Positions 34,764 to 43,868 of a stretch of DNA of 64,000 nucleotides are shown piece after piece. Position numbers and translations under genes: made by a program. The notes under the pieces were generated by a model that saw only the letters and a list, made by a program, of their open reading frames with translations, was not told the DNA's origin and did no database searches. The stretch comes from Octadecabacter algicola (GTDB taxonomy: Bacteria > Pseudomonadota > Alphaproteobacteria > Rhodobacterales > Rhodobacteraceae). Location of the stretch: NCBI RefSeq assembly GCF_021532625.1, contig NZ_JAKGAR010000002.1:372001-436000 (forward strand), in the 5' to 3' direction. Within the stretch, counting starts at the first letter, position 1. Each line of letters opens with the position of its first letter.

Positions 34764-34804
34764 ACAGAAGCCTGATCCAATGAGAGATTGCATCAGGCTT
34801 TTCT
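34764..34804 (+). terminator. Rho-independent terminator of the small lipoprotein gene
   Basis: Perfect 9-bp stem (AAGCCTGAT with ATCAGGCTT), 15-base loop, then TTC/T residues; an A-run before it allows partial action in the other direction, for the CorA gene ending at 34878. Confidence 0.8.
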
Positions 34805-34877
34805 GTCCGGTGCCAGCGCCGTTACGATCGTGCGGTGTAGCTTCGCTGATAAATGCTCGGCTGAAAGTAGGACGCAC

Positions 34878-35849
34878 TCAAAGCCATTTCAGGTATCTGA
34901 AAGCTAGGAATAAAATTAGACCGATTAGAATTGATCCAACCGTAACCACCCAGAACCCATAGGCCGCTTCTACACCCGGCATGCCGCCAACATTGATCCC
35001 GAACAGGCCCGTCAAAAAGCCAAGCGGGAGGAAAATTGCAGCCACAACAGATAGTACATAGCTGTTTCGCCCCAAGGCCGATGCATGCATCACATCGAGC
35101 TGATCCTGTATCGCCTGCAAACGGTCTGAAGTTGAATCGAGTTCTTCCATAGTACGTAGGCTTTGATTGGCTGCCTCTTGCAAAAGGCCCGCGTAGTGCG
35201 GATCGAGCGGCCAAGCTCGACCATTGCTGAGCTCAGAGATCGCTTGGCTTTGCGGTCGGACAAACCGCCTCAATTTGATCACGCTGTGTCGCAATCCCGC
35301 GAGAACCGACACTAAGGTTGATGAGGCTTGTAGTGCCTCCTCCTCCAGTGCGTCGGTATTTTCTACTAGTTCAAGAGACACCTGTTCGATCCGTTTCGTC
35401 AGGCCGAAAGCGAGCTCGGCCAAAAAAGCGGAAACTGTAGCCGGTGCCTTACCAGAAACCATTTGCTGTCGGATCGCGTCAACAGCCCAAATTTTGCGAA
35501 CGCGGGCGCTGATGATCAAGCCTTCAGTTACCCATAACCGTACAGAAACCATATCGTCAGCATCCGCGCCGGGATTCAAATTTACTCCCCGCAAGTTTAG
35601 GATCAGCCCGCCTTCAATTCGGTCGCACCTTGGCCGCGTTTCCGCTTGGATCAGCGCACTCACAACCGTTACGGGCAGCTGACGGGTTAGCCATTTTTCA
35701 AGCGCAACGTCCGTCGCGTCAAAGTGTAGCCAAATGTAACCAGCTGATGCTGAATGTTCTTTCAAGTCTTTTGGTAGTGGGATCGCTTTAGGCAAGCCAT
35801 CAGCCGAAACGGCAAAAGCACAGATTGGTTTTGGGTCTTCTTCAGGCAT
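34878..35849 (-). CDS. CorA/ZntB-type divalent cation transporter
   Basis: A 323-residue membrane protein: cytoplasmic alpha/beta N-terminal domain, long stalk helix, and two C-terminal transmembrane helices (YVLSVVAAIFLPLGFLTGLFG and FWVVTVGSILIGLILF). Between them lies the pore-loop motif GINVGGMPG. GIN in place of the classical GMN is typical of ZntB-like members, which move Zn2+ rather than Mg2+ in some species. It pentamerises in the inner membrane. It is a single gene with no obvious operon partner. Confidence 0.88.
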   Translation of the reverse strand: MPEEDPKPICAFAVSADGLPKAIPLPKDLKEHSASAGYIWLHFDATDVALEKWLTRQLPVTVVSALIQAETRPRCDRIEGGLILNLRGVNLNPGADADDMVSVRLWVTEGLIISARVRKIWAVDAIRQQMVSGKAPATVSAFLAELAFGLTKRIEQVSLELVENTDALEEEALQASSTLVSVLAGLRHSVIKLRRFVRPQSQAISELSNGRAWPLDPHYAGLLQEAANQSLRTMEELDSTSDRLQAIQDQLDVMHASALGRNSYVLSVVAAIFLPLGFLTGLFGINVGGMPGVEAAYGFWVVTVGSILIGLILFLAFRYLKWL

Positions 35850-36078
35850 TTTATATCCTACAATAGACAGCTGTTTTCACGCATATGGCATTTGCCTATT
35901 TTGAAGCAAGAATTGGTTAAGAAATGGCTTATCTGTGCTTTGCAAAGCATCCGATGACCAGGCCAGCAAGAGGTTACCAGACTAAGTGAAATGAAAAGCG
36001 GCGCCGCGGTGCGGAGAATGGCCGCTATGAACCCAAAGTGACAAATGCTGCGATCTGTACGAATGTCATCTTTGGCGA

Positions 36079-37137
36079 CTAAGGTCCCGCCAGAATGACT
36101 TTCGCATGCCGGATCGGGCTCGACCAACTCAGCTTGGTGCTGGCCCAGAGATTTGCAGCAACGCCATTGTTGGAAAGTACGCAGATGACCTGCGCGCGGT
36201 GGGGACAAACATAGAGTGCGCAGGTCGAACCGGCGGTTCCGCCATTGGCGAGGATGATCTTCGGGTTCGCTATGTCCTGCCTCACCGACAACCACCCATG
36301 ACATTGCGCCGTCGGTTCTATGCTCCCACGAGGGCCCAAGCCGATATGTGGCTCGGTTGAACGCAAGATGGCGCGATCCAGCGGCGTTTCTGGCGCGTTG
36401 CAGGCCCGGATCACCGCATCGGAAAACCGAGCAAGGTCGCGAGCCGAAGACCGTAAGATACCGGCGCCAGCCAGAGCGTCGAAGGTCCAAGGCGTAGCAG
36501 GCCTTCCGTTTGTATATCTTGGCTGCATGAAACGCGTGCGCTGCTCGTCACTCATTTCACCCGTTGTGTCGCAAAGGCCGAGTGGGTGGATCACCTTGGC
36601 AGCCAGCAATTCGGTGAAAGGTTCGCCCATCGTAATCGACATCGCCTCTCCCAGTAGCCCATACCCAAGGTTTGAATAACTGTGGCGCAAATGGGTGCCG
36701 CGGTCTTTGCCCCGCCACTTCTGCAGCCAGTCAAGCAAATCCGTCCGTGTGAAGTTCGCATAGGGGCCTTCAGGCTGCTGTTGGAACAGGGCCTTCCAGA
36801 TAGGAACGTAGATGTTAGGCAGGCCACTGGTGTGAGAGGCCAAACGCTCTGCCGTGATCGAGTGCGGCACATCCTTGAACATGTCTGACATCTCGGCAAG
36901 GGGCGCGCACGGGTCAATTCTTCCCTCTTCGACCAGCACGCACAGCAAAATGGCGGTGAAGACTTTGGTGATCGAGCCAATCTCGAAGATGAGGTCGTTC
37001 CACGGCGCCCCTGTCTCGTTTGGACCCGATCCCACGATGTTGCACCTGCTGTCTCTCAAGTGAAACGCCACGACTGTGTGCCGAGGCCCTTTATAGGGCT
37101 CCATCATGCCGCGGAGCTGCGATGCTTGATCAGTCAT
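36079..37137 (-). CDS. Serine hydrolase, class C beta-lactamase fold (second of two)
   Basis: A 352-residue protein with the SxxK motif SITK (Ser55, Lys58 in EIGSITKVFTAILL), the YxN motif YSNLGYGLLGEA, and GGTAGST as the third element. No signal peptide is visible, so it is probably cytoplasmic and acts as an esterase or peptidase rather than an antibiotic beta-lactamase. It follows the first serine hydrolase by 45 bases on the same strand and is the last gene of this operon. The 229 bases after its stop hold nothing I can identify. Confidence 0.83.
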   Translation of the reverse strand: MTDQASQLRGMMEPYKGPRHTVVAFHLRDSRCNIVGSGPNETGAPWNDLIFEIGSITKVFTAILLCVLVEEGRIDPCAPLAEMSDMFKDVPHSITAERLASHTSGLPNIYVPIWKALFQQQPEGPYANFTRTDLLDWLQKWRGKDRGTHLRHSYSNLGYGLLGEAMSITMGEPFTELLAAKVIHPLGLCDTTGEMSDEQRTRFMQPRYTNGRPATPWTFDALAGAGILRSSARDLARFSDAVIRACNAPETPLDRAILRSTEPHIGLGPRGSIEPTAQCHGWLSVRQDIANPKIILANGGTAGSTCALYVCPHRAQVICVLSNNGVAANLWASTKLSWSSPIRHAKVILAGP

Positions 37138-37182
37138 GGCGTCATCGGTTCAAAAGTCTGGCGAACCATTTCAAAGCCATCT

Positions 37183-38217
37183 TCATCGTGAGCCCTCATG
37201 TTTTGCGATCATGCGCAGCACTTCGAACATGAAGCCAATGGGACGACGTGGCGCGTCAGTTTGGTTGAAGGTTCCGATCAGGTAGATATCCGGTTCCGGC
37301 GCATAATAGGCAAAGGACCCGCTGGCACCGGAATGCCCGACCAGTTCGGGCGTTGCGCGAAACAAGGTCGTCCATAGCGGCAGCTTTATCCGCATCAAGC
37401 CGTAGCCATATTGCATAGGAAAAAAGAGCTTGTTCCACTGGCGCATTTGCGCGGCCGTCTGGGGCTGGAATAGCTGGTTTTGCATAAAGGCGCGCAAGAA
37501 GATCATCATCTCGTCCAAGGTTGAGATGATGCCACCATCTGGTCCCATGCTGGCCAGGATCCGCGGAATATTGAGCATCCTGTCTTCATGGTAGACGGGA
37601 AGGCCAACATCCGTGCCATCCAATACCCCGGTTTGCGTCAGCCCAAGCGGCGCGCAGATACGGGTCTTAAGCATCTCATCAAAGCTCTTGTCGGTCACGC
37701 GCTCGATCACCGCTCCCAGAAGCTGGAAATTCGTGTCGGAATAGTAGGATCGCCCGCTATCTGGCGCGGCTTGGGGCGGCAAGGCGCGCGTCATCTGTAG
37801 CACGTCCTTCAGCCCATAGCTGCGATCACGGCCCGCCTTCAAATCCGATGCCAAATCGCTTTCGTAATAGTCAGCCAGGCCCGAGGTTTGATGGAGGAGA
37901 TGTCGGATAGTTAAGCTTGCGCCATAGTCCATGTCCTTCACCACATGCAGACCAGAAAGGTCGACATCCGTCAGGATGTTCTGAACCATCTGATCCAGCT
38001 CGATTTGGCCCTCTTCGGCCAGTTGCATAATCAGCGTTGCGGTGAACATCTTGGCGATGCTCGCAATTGGAAAGCCTGTGTCGGGCATGGCATCACCGGC
38101 ACTGCCTTTGAAATCGACATGGCCATCGCCGGATTGAACGCGGAGGATTAGCGCATGAGTGTGGGCCTTGTTGCATTCCTTTTCGATCAAGGCTTGCAGG
38201 TCCTGGTCGAGGGTCAT
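37183..38217 (-). CDS. Serine hydrolase, class C beta-lactamase fold (first of two)
   Basis: A 344-residue protein with SIAK (Ser53, Lys56 in IASIAKMFTATL), YYSDTNFQLLG as the YxN-like motif with Asp in place of the usual residue order, and GHSGASG. No signal peptide. It is only distantly similar to the next gene, so the pair are paralogues of long standing or independent acquisitions. It follows the membrane protein gene by 30 bases. Substrate unknown. Confidence 0.83.
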   Translation of the reverse strand: MTLDQDLQALIEKECNKAHTHALILRVQSGDGHVDFKGSAGDAMPDTGFPIASIAKMFTATLIMQLAEEGQIELDQMVQNILTDVDLSGLHVVKDMDYGASLTIRHLLHQTSGLADYYESDLASDLKAGRDRSYGLKDVLQMTRALPPQAAPDSGRSYYSDTNFQLLGAVIERVTDKSFDEMLKTRICAPLGLTQTGVLDGTDVGLPVYHEDRMLNIPRILASMGPDGGIISTLDEMMIFLRAFMQNQLFQPQTAAQMRQWNKLFFPMQYGYGLMRIKLPLWTTLFRATPELVGHSGASGSFAYYAPEPDIYLIGTFNQTDAPRRPIGFMFEVLRMIAKHEGSR

Positions 38218-38247
38218 TGATCTGTTCCTTTCGTTCCTCGACGCCTA

Positions 38248-38910
38248 TCAGGCGTTGTTTGGCTGCAGGATGAGCGTCAGGCCAATGGCGATGAACCATG
38301 CAATCGCCCCGAGCCCAAAGACGGCGCCTGCCGTGTCACCAAGGACTGGGATCAGTGTCAGCAACCCACCTGCACCGGTCAACAGGCCGAGGCCAACGGT
38401 CATTTTGCCAAGGCTGCGGCCGATCCATCCGGCGATGCTCACACCGCCAATCCAGACTCCCCCGGCGATTTCGTTGCCGCCGCCCAGGCCCAATTCGACG
38501 GCGTGCAAGGTTTCCCAAAGTGTCACAGCGCGTTCGAAATCGGTGGGCGCGAGAAGGGCTGCCCGTTCCACCGCGACATTGGCAATCATACCAGCCCCAA
38601 TCACAAGGGTCGCCCAGATGAGGCCAAGGGCGAAGGTTACAGCCGCCCAATCTGGTGTGTTTGCGCGTAGTCGTGTCTGAATGGAGACAACCAAAACGGC
38701 CAAAGCCAGCGCATTCACGATATAGATGACGCTATTCCACAGGATCAGCAGCCCAGCATTGCCCTCAATAAATCCAACGACAGCCCGTGCGTCGATGCTA
38801 CCTGTCCCGAAACCCAAAGGTGCGAGCACCGTGACCAGAAGGGCAAAGCCGAACATATAAGTAGCGGCACAGGTGAGGCCCGCGAGGCCTCCGATGGTTT
38901 GAAGTTTCAT
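38248..38910 (-). CDS. DUF4386-like integral membrane protein
   Basis: A 220-residue, very hydrophobic protein with about six transmembrane segments (GLAGLTCAATYMFGFALLV, IYIVNALALAVLVVSI, VTFALGLIWATLVIGAGMI, AVFGLGAIAWFIAIGLTLIL). The segment order and lengths resemble DUF4386 proteins, which have no known function. The start overlaps the SDR stop by four bases, so the two are translationally coupled, and a serine hydrolase follows. Confidence 0.7.
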   Translation of the reverse strand: MKLQTIGGLAGLTCAATYMFGFALLVTVLAPLGFGTGSIDARAVVGFIEGNAGLLILWNSVIYIVNALALAVLVVSIQTRLRANTPDWAAVTFALGLIWATLVIGAGMIANVAVERAALLAPTDFERAVTLWETLHAVELGLGGGNEIAGGVWIGGVSIAGWIGRSLGKMTVGLGLLTGAGGLLTLIPVLGDTAGAVFGLGAIAWFIAIGLTLILQPNNA

Positions 38911-39791
38911 GGGTCGTCTCCAATAGGTTCGTTCGAGGATCGGCGTTCCTGAACCAGCAATGATTCAAAATGATCCGCCAGTCTGCGTGTCCCAGACGGC
39001 GGCGCGGTCATATTCATCCCTCCCGCCGTTAGAAAGAACTGGGCCGGCCCGGCAATACGGCGAGGTGCAACCCGAGGCAGAAGCCGCAGCGCGAGACGGC
39101 GGAGGATGTCCGGCAGATATGTGATGCGAGGCTGTTTCTCCAAAACGTCAAAGCAAAGTCTGGCGAGGTCCCTTTGGGTCAAGGTTTCTGGCCCGCCGAT
39201 GTTAGCCCAAGCGGCACCGTCTTCAACGGCGTTGAAAATCGCTGCGGCTAGATCAGCGCCGTGGATTGGGTTGATCCTGTGTTGCCCGTTGCCGAACAGC
39301 CAGACGCGGCCTGCCTTCGCCATTGTCAGGAAATCGGCCATGTCAGAAAAGTATCCGGTGGGCGCGATGACCGTCGATTGGATGTCAGACGTTTGAAGTT
39401 TGCGAACAAAGGCCGCTTTGGCCGCGACCAAAGGCACATGTTCCATGCGATCCGCGTTGAGAACATGAACGAAAACAAAACGCGCAACCTGGCTGTGCAG
39501 CGCTTCTTCCATCAGGTTCACATTGGCCTGATAGTCCACATCCCAATACCCGACCCCGTCCGTTTGGCGCGTGATCCCCAATGCAGAGACCACCAAATCA
39601 ATGCCTTCCATCGTTCCCGACAAGGACTCAGGCCAAGTGGCTTCCGCTTCAATGACCCGATCTGCGGCCAAGTCACCGTGATGGCTGCTATTTCGAGCCA
39701 AGGCCGTCACATGCCAGCCGCGAGACTGGTACTCTTTGCACAGAAATCGGCCGAGATAGCCAGTCGCCCCTGCGATGAAGACGCTTTTCAT
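38907..39791 (-). CDS. NAD(P)-binding atypical SDR (NmrA-like)
   Basis: A 294-residue Rossmann protein: GATGYLGRFLCKEY glycine motif at residues 8-21, LVVSALGITRQTDG, and INPIHGADLAAAI. The catalytic Tyr-x-x-x-Lys is absent, as in atypical SDRs of the NmrA/HSCARG type that sense or bind nucleotides. It is the first gene of a four-gene minus-strand unit with the membrane protein and two serine hydrolases. Function unknown. Confidence 0.82.
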   Translation of the reverse strand: MKSVFIAGATGYLGRFLCKEYQSRGWHVTALARNSSHHGDLAADRVIEAEATWPESLSGTMEGIDLVVSALGITRQTDGVGYWDVDYQANVNLMEEALHSQVARFVFVHVLNADRMEHVPLVAAKAAFVRKLQTSDIQSTVIAPTGYFSDMADFLTMAKAGRVWLFGNGQHRINPIHGADLAAAIFNAVEDGAAWANIGGPETLTQRDLARLCFDVLEKQPRITYLPDILRRLALRLLPRVAPRRIAGPAQFFLTAGGMNMTAPPSGTRRLADHFESLLVQERRSSNEPIGDDP

Positions 39792-40025
39792 TGTTCATGC
39801 CTCCGATGCTGCGGCTAGCGATCAAACGGATCGGTTCGGAATTTTCCAACGTGAGTGAAGGTCAGACTGCTGTTGGCTTGCGGTGGCAGTCCGACGTCTT
39901 TTCTCAGGTGATCCGATCCGGAGTAAGGTTGGGGTAGCTCTGTATGAGCTACCCCAGTGAGGAGTTGATAGAGCGCCTCGAAGCGATGCGCGCGAAGGCG
40001 AACGATGTTTGCCATGAGCTTTCCC

Positions 40026-40385
40026 CTATCCAACAACCCGGTGGCCACGGCCACGCAAGCATTTGAGAACGATGGCTTCCCGCCGTTCATTGGCATTGAC
40101 CGCACCAGCAGCTCCTCCGGCGAGCGCGCCGACAATTGCACCACCCAGAGCGTCACCCCCGTCATCAACTTCGCCCAGAACAGCGCCGGCACCTGCCCCC
40201 ATGGCGGCGGCACCGAAGGTTTCCTGATCAAACTGGTTCTGGTTGCGGGCGAGGGTTTGGCAGGCAGCCAGATCAGCTTGGAAGGCTGCCGAAGGCTGAC
40301 CGTCTAAGATGGGCCGATAATTTGCCCCGCTGTCTGCGCAGGCCGTGACTGCAAGAACAGCAGGAATTACGATTAGATATTTCAT
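40026..40385 (-). CDS. Glycine-zipper lipoprotein
   Basis: A 119-residue exported protein: signal KYLIVIPAVLAVTAC with lipid-attachment Cys, a cysteine-containing helix FQADLAACQTLARNQNQ, then glycine-zipper repeats (GAAAMGAGAGAVLGE, GGAIVGALAGGAAGAV) that insert in or stack against membranes. It ends LKCLRGRGHRVVG, leaving a possible Cys pair. AAGGAAC precedes the ATG. The 234 bases downstream to the next gene hold nothing I recognise. Confidence 0.78.
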   Translation of the reverse strand: MKYLIVIPAVLAVTACADSGANYRPILDGQPSAAFQADLAACQTLARNQNQFDQETFGAAAMGAGAGAVLGEVDDGGDALGGAIVGALAGGAAGAVNANERREAIVLKCLRGRGHRVVG

Positions 40386-40629
40386 AGGTTAGTTCCTTTT
40401 TAACATTTTGGCGCCGCTTTTGCTGGTCAGTCCCCAGCGCTTCATTGGCGATGTAAAAAGAAATAGGGCACGTCTTGCGCCTGCTTCGACCGGACAAGCT
40501 TGCCCGCACGTTCGAACAAGCTGGATCGAACCTCCAAGAGTCAAATGCCTTAAAATCCAGGAGCTTGGATAGAGGCGAATTGTGGTATCCAGCGCGTTCA
40601 GCCAGTGGATCAGAACGCCCACGGCACAG

Positions 40630-41826
40630 TCATGGCTTGTGGGTGGTTCGCCACTGGGACGGAGTTTGATCGGTGACCTTCTTGAAACTGGTGTTGAAGG
40701 TCGACTTTGCGTTGAAGCCGACGGCTTCGCTGATTTCAATGATTGTGTCATTGCTATTGATCAGCAAGTTGCAAGCATCACGGATGCGGCATTGGTTCAC
40801 GTAGTCATAGAACGACATGCCGATTTTGGTGTTGAGAACCTCTGATAGGTGAATGGGTGGGATGGCGATCTCGGCGGCTAGGCCGCGCAAGTTCAGGCCA
40901 TGATCGCGCCAAAGCTGTCCGTCCGCCATTCGCTTTTCTAGCCGCGCGGCGTAGCGGTTCATGTCCGCCTCCGTAAGCCCCGAGCGAGCATAACGGGAGT
41001 ATGGTTTGCCTTGCTGGGTGGGCTCGTTCGGCACAAGTGCATCTTCAAGAACCGCTTCGGTCCACTCCGGAAGGGGCGGATTCGCCCGCAAGGCAAAGAT
41101 GCCGAAGGAAACCGGCATGACCACGTCGAAGAACAATGACCAGATGCCGTCCCGAATGGGGCGCTGACCCAGAAGTTGTCCAATCTCGTCAGCAATAACG
41201 ATGAGCGCGATGATCAGGATCGTTGCCACCAAGCCGTCAAGCCAGCGCAGGGTCTTACCTTCGAGGTCTGAGAACACGTCGCGAATATTCCGTTTGTGCA
41301 GGATCAGCCGCCGGATGCAGATTGCGCCGTACACAATAAGGATGATGACCCACAGGATCCAAAACGCCGTCTCGCCTGTGTCGATGAGCGTTTGGTGCCC
41401 GTCTGTGATGTCGTCAGGCGCGAGGCCAAGCCGCACCTCTCCCGGTAAGATGAGGGCTGGGGCGAGGCAAAGTAACCCGGTGAGAAAGGGCACAAGATGG
41501 ACCAGATCGGCCCGGACCAGCTTGGGCGCCGCGCTGGTGAGCGCTCGAACATAGAAGTAGAGCGCGACCATGAAGCCCGGAATGATGACATCATTCCACC
41601 GATAGAGCGCAGGAGGGCCATTGAATGTGTCCGAATAGGCAAAGGAATTTAGGCCGTCGCTGATGTTAACCGTGAAAAACGCGATCATCGCCCAGATATG
41701 CATACGGGGCGGGCTAGTGTCGCGCAGTCTGAGCATCAAACCCAGAAGCACGAATACCGATACTGCCAGCGCGCCTGCGACACCCAGATGTTCCCAATAA
41801 AGACCTGCGCGAATTTCCATCATCAA
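40630..41826 (-). CDS. Membrane-tethered AraC-family regulator
   Basis: A 398-residue protein with about seven N-terminal transmembrane helices (LGVAGALAVSVFVLLGLML through LFFDVVMPVSFGIFAL, to about residue 240) and a C-terminal AraC/XylS DNA-binding domain. The two HTH units are visible in FYDYVNQCRIRDACNLLI and ISEAVGFNAKSTFNTSFKKVTDQTPSQWR. Such proteins read membrane or periplasmic signals and act from the membrane. Neighbouring genes on the same strand (glycine-zipper lipoprotein, SDR/hydrolase unit) are possible targets. I found no operator. Confidence 0.85.
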   Translation of the reverse strand: MMMEIRAGLYWEHLGVAGALAVSVFVLLGLMLRLRDTSPPRMHIWAMIAFFTVNISDGLNSFAYSDTFNGPPALYRWNDVIIPGFMVALYFYVRALTSAAPKLVRADLVHLVPFLTGLLCLAPALILPGEVRLGLAPDDITDGHQTLIDTGETAFWILWVIILIVYGAICIRRLILHKRNIRDVFSDLEGKTLRWLDGLVATILIIALIVIADEIGQLLGQRPIRDGIWSLFFDVVMPVSFGIFALRANPPLPEWTEAVLEDALVPNEPTQQGKPYSRYARSGLTEADMNRYAARLEKRMADGQLWRDHGLNLRGLAAEIAIPPIHLSEVLNTKIGMSFYDYVNQCRIRDACNLLINSNDTIIEISEAVGFNAKSTFNTSFKKVTDQTPSQWRTTHKP

Positions 41827-42043
41827 TAGACCTCACATGAAATCCTTGTAACGTTTGCGCCGGAATTTCAAGGAAGCCGCGATAGGCGCAGCGCAAGCGA
41901 CATGAACTTAAATTGGTTTTCGACGGCTGCCGACGTCAAGACTGAGAGCAGACATCCGGTCAGGTAAAGCAGACGTCTGCTACGTCCGCTTTACAGTCAT
42001 TGCCGGATCATATGTCGTCGAGAACCGAAAGGGTGGTGAACAC

Positions 42044-42955
42044 TTAAGCCACCCCATGCCACGTTTGGGCGCGGCCAATATTCTCGATCAAGAAATCTAT
42101 GAAAACGCGCACCTTGGCAGAAACCACGTTGCTTTTGGGGTAGATCAACCACAGGGCGGGCGTGTCGGCCATATGATATTCCTCCAACACCCGAATGAGC
42201 GTCCCGTCGGCCAGTTCTTTGTGGACCGACCAAAGAGAATTGATGGAAATGCCCACGCCGTCGACCGTCAATTTCTTTTGCGTCATGCCGTCATTCAGGA
42301 GCAGTCGATGCGCAGCGCGTTTCGGGTTGTAGACGGCAGTGGTTCCATCGGTTTTGATAAGCCCCCTTGGCTCGATATCGCGAAAGGCAATCAAACGGTG
42401 TGAATGTAAGTCTTCCGGTATTTTTGGCGTGCCATTTCGGTCTAGATAATCCGGTGACGCGCAGAGAATGCGCTGGTCATCCGCAAGTTTGCGTGCCGTT
42501 AGGGTGCTGTCCTCAAGGACCGAGTTGCGCAGGGCGAGGTCGTAGCTGCCCTCAATCAGGTCAAACTGTGTATCGGATAGATGCAGATCCAGCGTCAGGT
42601 CGGGGTAGAGGTCGATGAACTTCGGCAACAGAGGCGCAATATAGAGCTGCGCGAATGAACTGGGTGCGGCAAAGCGCAACGTGCCGCTGATCTGTGTGCG
42701 ACCTTTGCCGAGCGCCGCAAGTGCGGCTTCTTCTTGCGCGATCATTTCTCGGGCATAGGGCAGGAAATCTTGACCCTCTATCGATAGGGACACTTTACGT
42801 GTTGAGCGGTGCAAAAGATCCGCCCCCAAGAAATGCTCCAACTTCGCAATGCGCGTACTCGCCACAGCAGGTGCCATACCCAGCGCGCGACCCGCCGCAC
42901 TGATGTTGAGCTTTTCACACGCGAGCACAAAAAGACGCAGGCTTTGGGTGTCCAA
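42044..42955 (-). CDS. LysR-family transcriptional regulator
   Basis: A 303-residue regulator: HTH LRLFVLACEKLNISAAGRALGMAPAVASTRIAKLEH at residues 6-41, then the effector-binding domain (ISGTLRFAAPSSFAQLYIAPLLPKFI; LDLHLSDTQFDLIEGSYDLALR). This pattern is typical of the large DsdC/AaeR-like group. It is divergent from the oxygenase operon at 43054, with a TGAAAT inverted repeat between, and is the probable regulator of that operon. Confidence 0.9.
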   Translation of the reverse strand: MDTQSLRLFVLACEKLNISAAGRALGMAPAVASTRIAKLEHFLGADLLHRSTRKVSLSIEGQDFLPYAREMIAQEEAALAALGKGRTQISGTLRFAAPSSFAQLYIAPLLPKFIDLYPDLTLDLHLSDTQFDLIEGSYDLALRNSVLEDSTLTARKLADDQRILCASPDYLDRNGTPKIPEDLHSHRLIAFRDIEPRGLIKTDGTTAVYNPKRAAHRLLLNDGMTQKKLTVDGVGISINSLWSVHKELADGTLIRVLEEYHMADTPALWLIYPKSNVVSAKVRVFIDFLIENIGRAQTWHGVA

Positions 42956-42977
42956 ATTATATCCTTTTTCGAAATAC

Positions 42978-42991
42978 TGAAATCAATTTCA
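42978..42991. promoter_or_regulatory. LysR-type operator candidate
   Basis: TGAAAT and ATTTCA separated by two bases form a perfect 6-bp inverted repeat, 22 bases upstream of the LysR start and 62 bases upstream of the divergent CmcJ-family gene. Confidence 0.55.
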
Positions 42992-43053
42992 CCCAGTTTT
43001 TATATTTTTCCAGACTGATATGTCTAGGGTCAAGTTGAAGAACGGAGGCTCTC

Positions 43054-43830
43054 ATGACCCAGACAGCGACAGTGAACTACCATGTCCATAAGCCGGAACG
43101 ACAGGCGTTTGAATTGGACGCGGGCGGGATTGTTGGCAATCTCATCGCGCCAGAGCTTGCGCCGACACAGGTGCAAGTCTTCGACGAACGCGCCGTCGGT
43201 GCCAGCACAACGTTCGAAGAAGCCTCTGTCGGGTTTACGACCTCTCCGACGAAAGTTCGCGCCTTTGATGGCCCGGATTGGCAGCACACATATGATGCCG
43301 AACTGACCACGCTTCTGACCGCCGAAATTGATGCCAAAGAAGTCATCATTTTCGATCATACCCTGCGCACCGATGACCCAGATGCCGCCCGAAAACCCGC
43401 ACGCAATGTGCATAGCGACTATAGCCTGAATGGGGCCAAACAACGGCTCATCGACGTTCTGGGTGAAGAAACAGCGGCGGAATGGGCCAAAGGCCACTAC
43501 GCCTTCGTCAACGTCTGGCGGCCAGTGGGCGCGCCGATCAATTCAGCCCCGCTTGGCTTCATCCTGCCGGACAGCGTTGAAAAACGTGACTGGATTTTGC
43601 TCGATCTGATTTATCCGGATCGCAAGGGGCAAATCTTAGGCCTGGCGGCGAACCCGGATCATCGATGGATTTACAGATCAAAGATGACGCCGGACGATGT
43701 CGCCTACTTCAATATTTACGACAACAAGGGTCGCCCCTCTATCGGGCATAGCGCGTTGGACATGGTCGAAGATCCGAACATCCAAACCGTGCGCCAAAGC
43801 ATCGAGAGCCGGACGCTGGTTCGGTACTGA
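43054..43830 (+). CDS. CmcJ/NvfI-family oxidoreductase
   Basis: A 258-residue enzyme of the family that contains CmcJ (cephamycin synthesis), AsaB and the Fe/2OG isomerase NvfI. Family signs are the metal-type HSD triad part at His120-Asp122 (VHSDYSLNGA), FVNVWRPVGAPINSAPLGF, and YRSKMTPDDVAYFNIYDNKG with a downstream His (GHSALDM). It probably uses non-haem iron. AACGGAGG precedes the ATG. It is the first gene of a three-gene operon with an SDR and a second Fe/2OG oxygenase, divergent from a LysR regulator. The substrate is unknown. Confidence 0.82.
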   Translation: MTQTATVNYHVHKPERQAFELDAGGIVGNLIAPELAPTQVQVFDERAVGASTTFEEASVGFTTSPTKVRAFDGPDWQHTYDAELTTLLTAEIDAKEVIIFDHTLRTDDPDAARKPARNVHSDYSLNGAKQRLIDVLGEETAAEWAKGHYAFVNVWRPVGAPINSAPLGFILPDSVEKRDWILLDLIYPDRKGQILGLAANPDHRWIYRSKMTPDDVAYFNIYDNKGRPSIGHSALDMVEDPNIQTVRQSIESRTLVRY

Positions 43831-43868
43831 GTACCCCACCGCCCGCGTAAAAAACGAAAGAAAATCAA

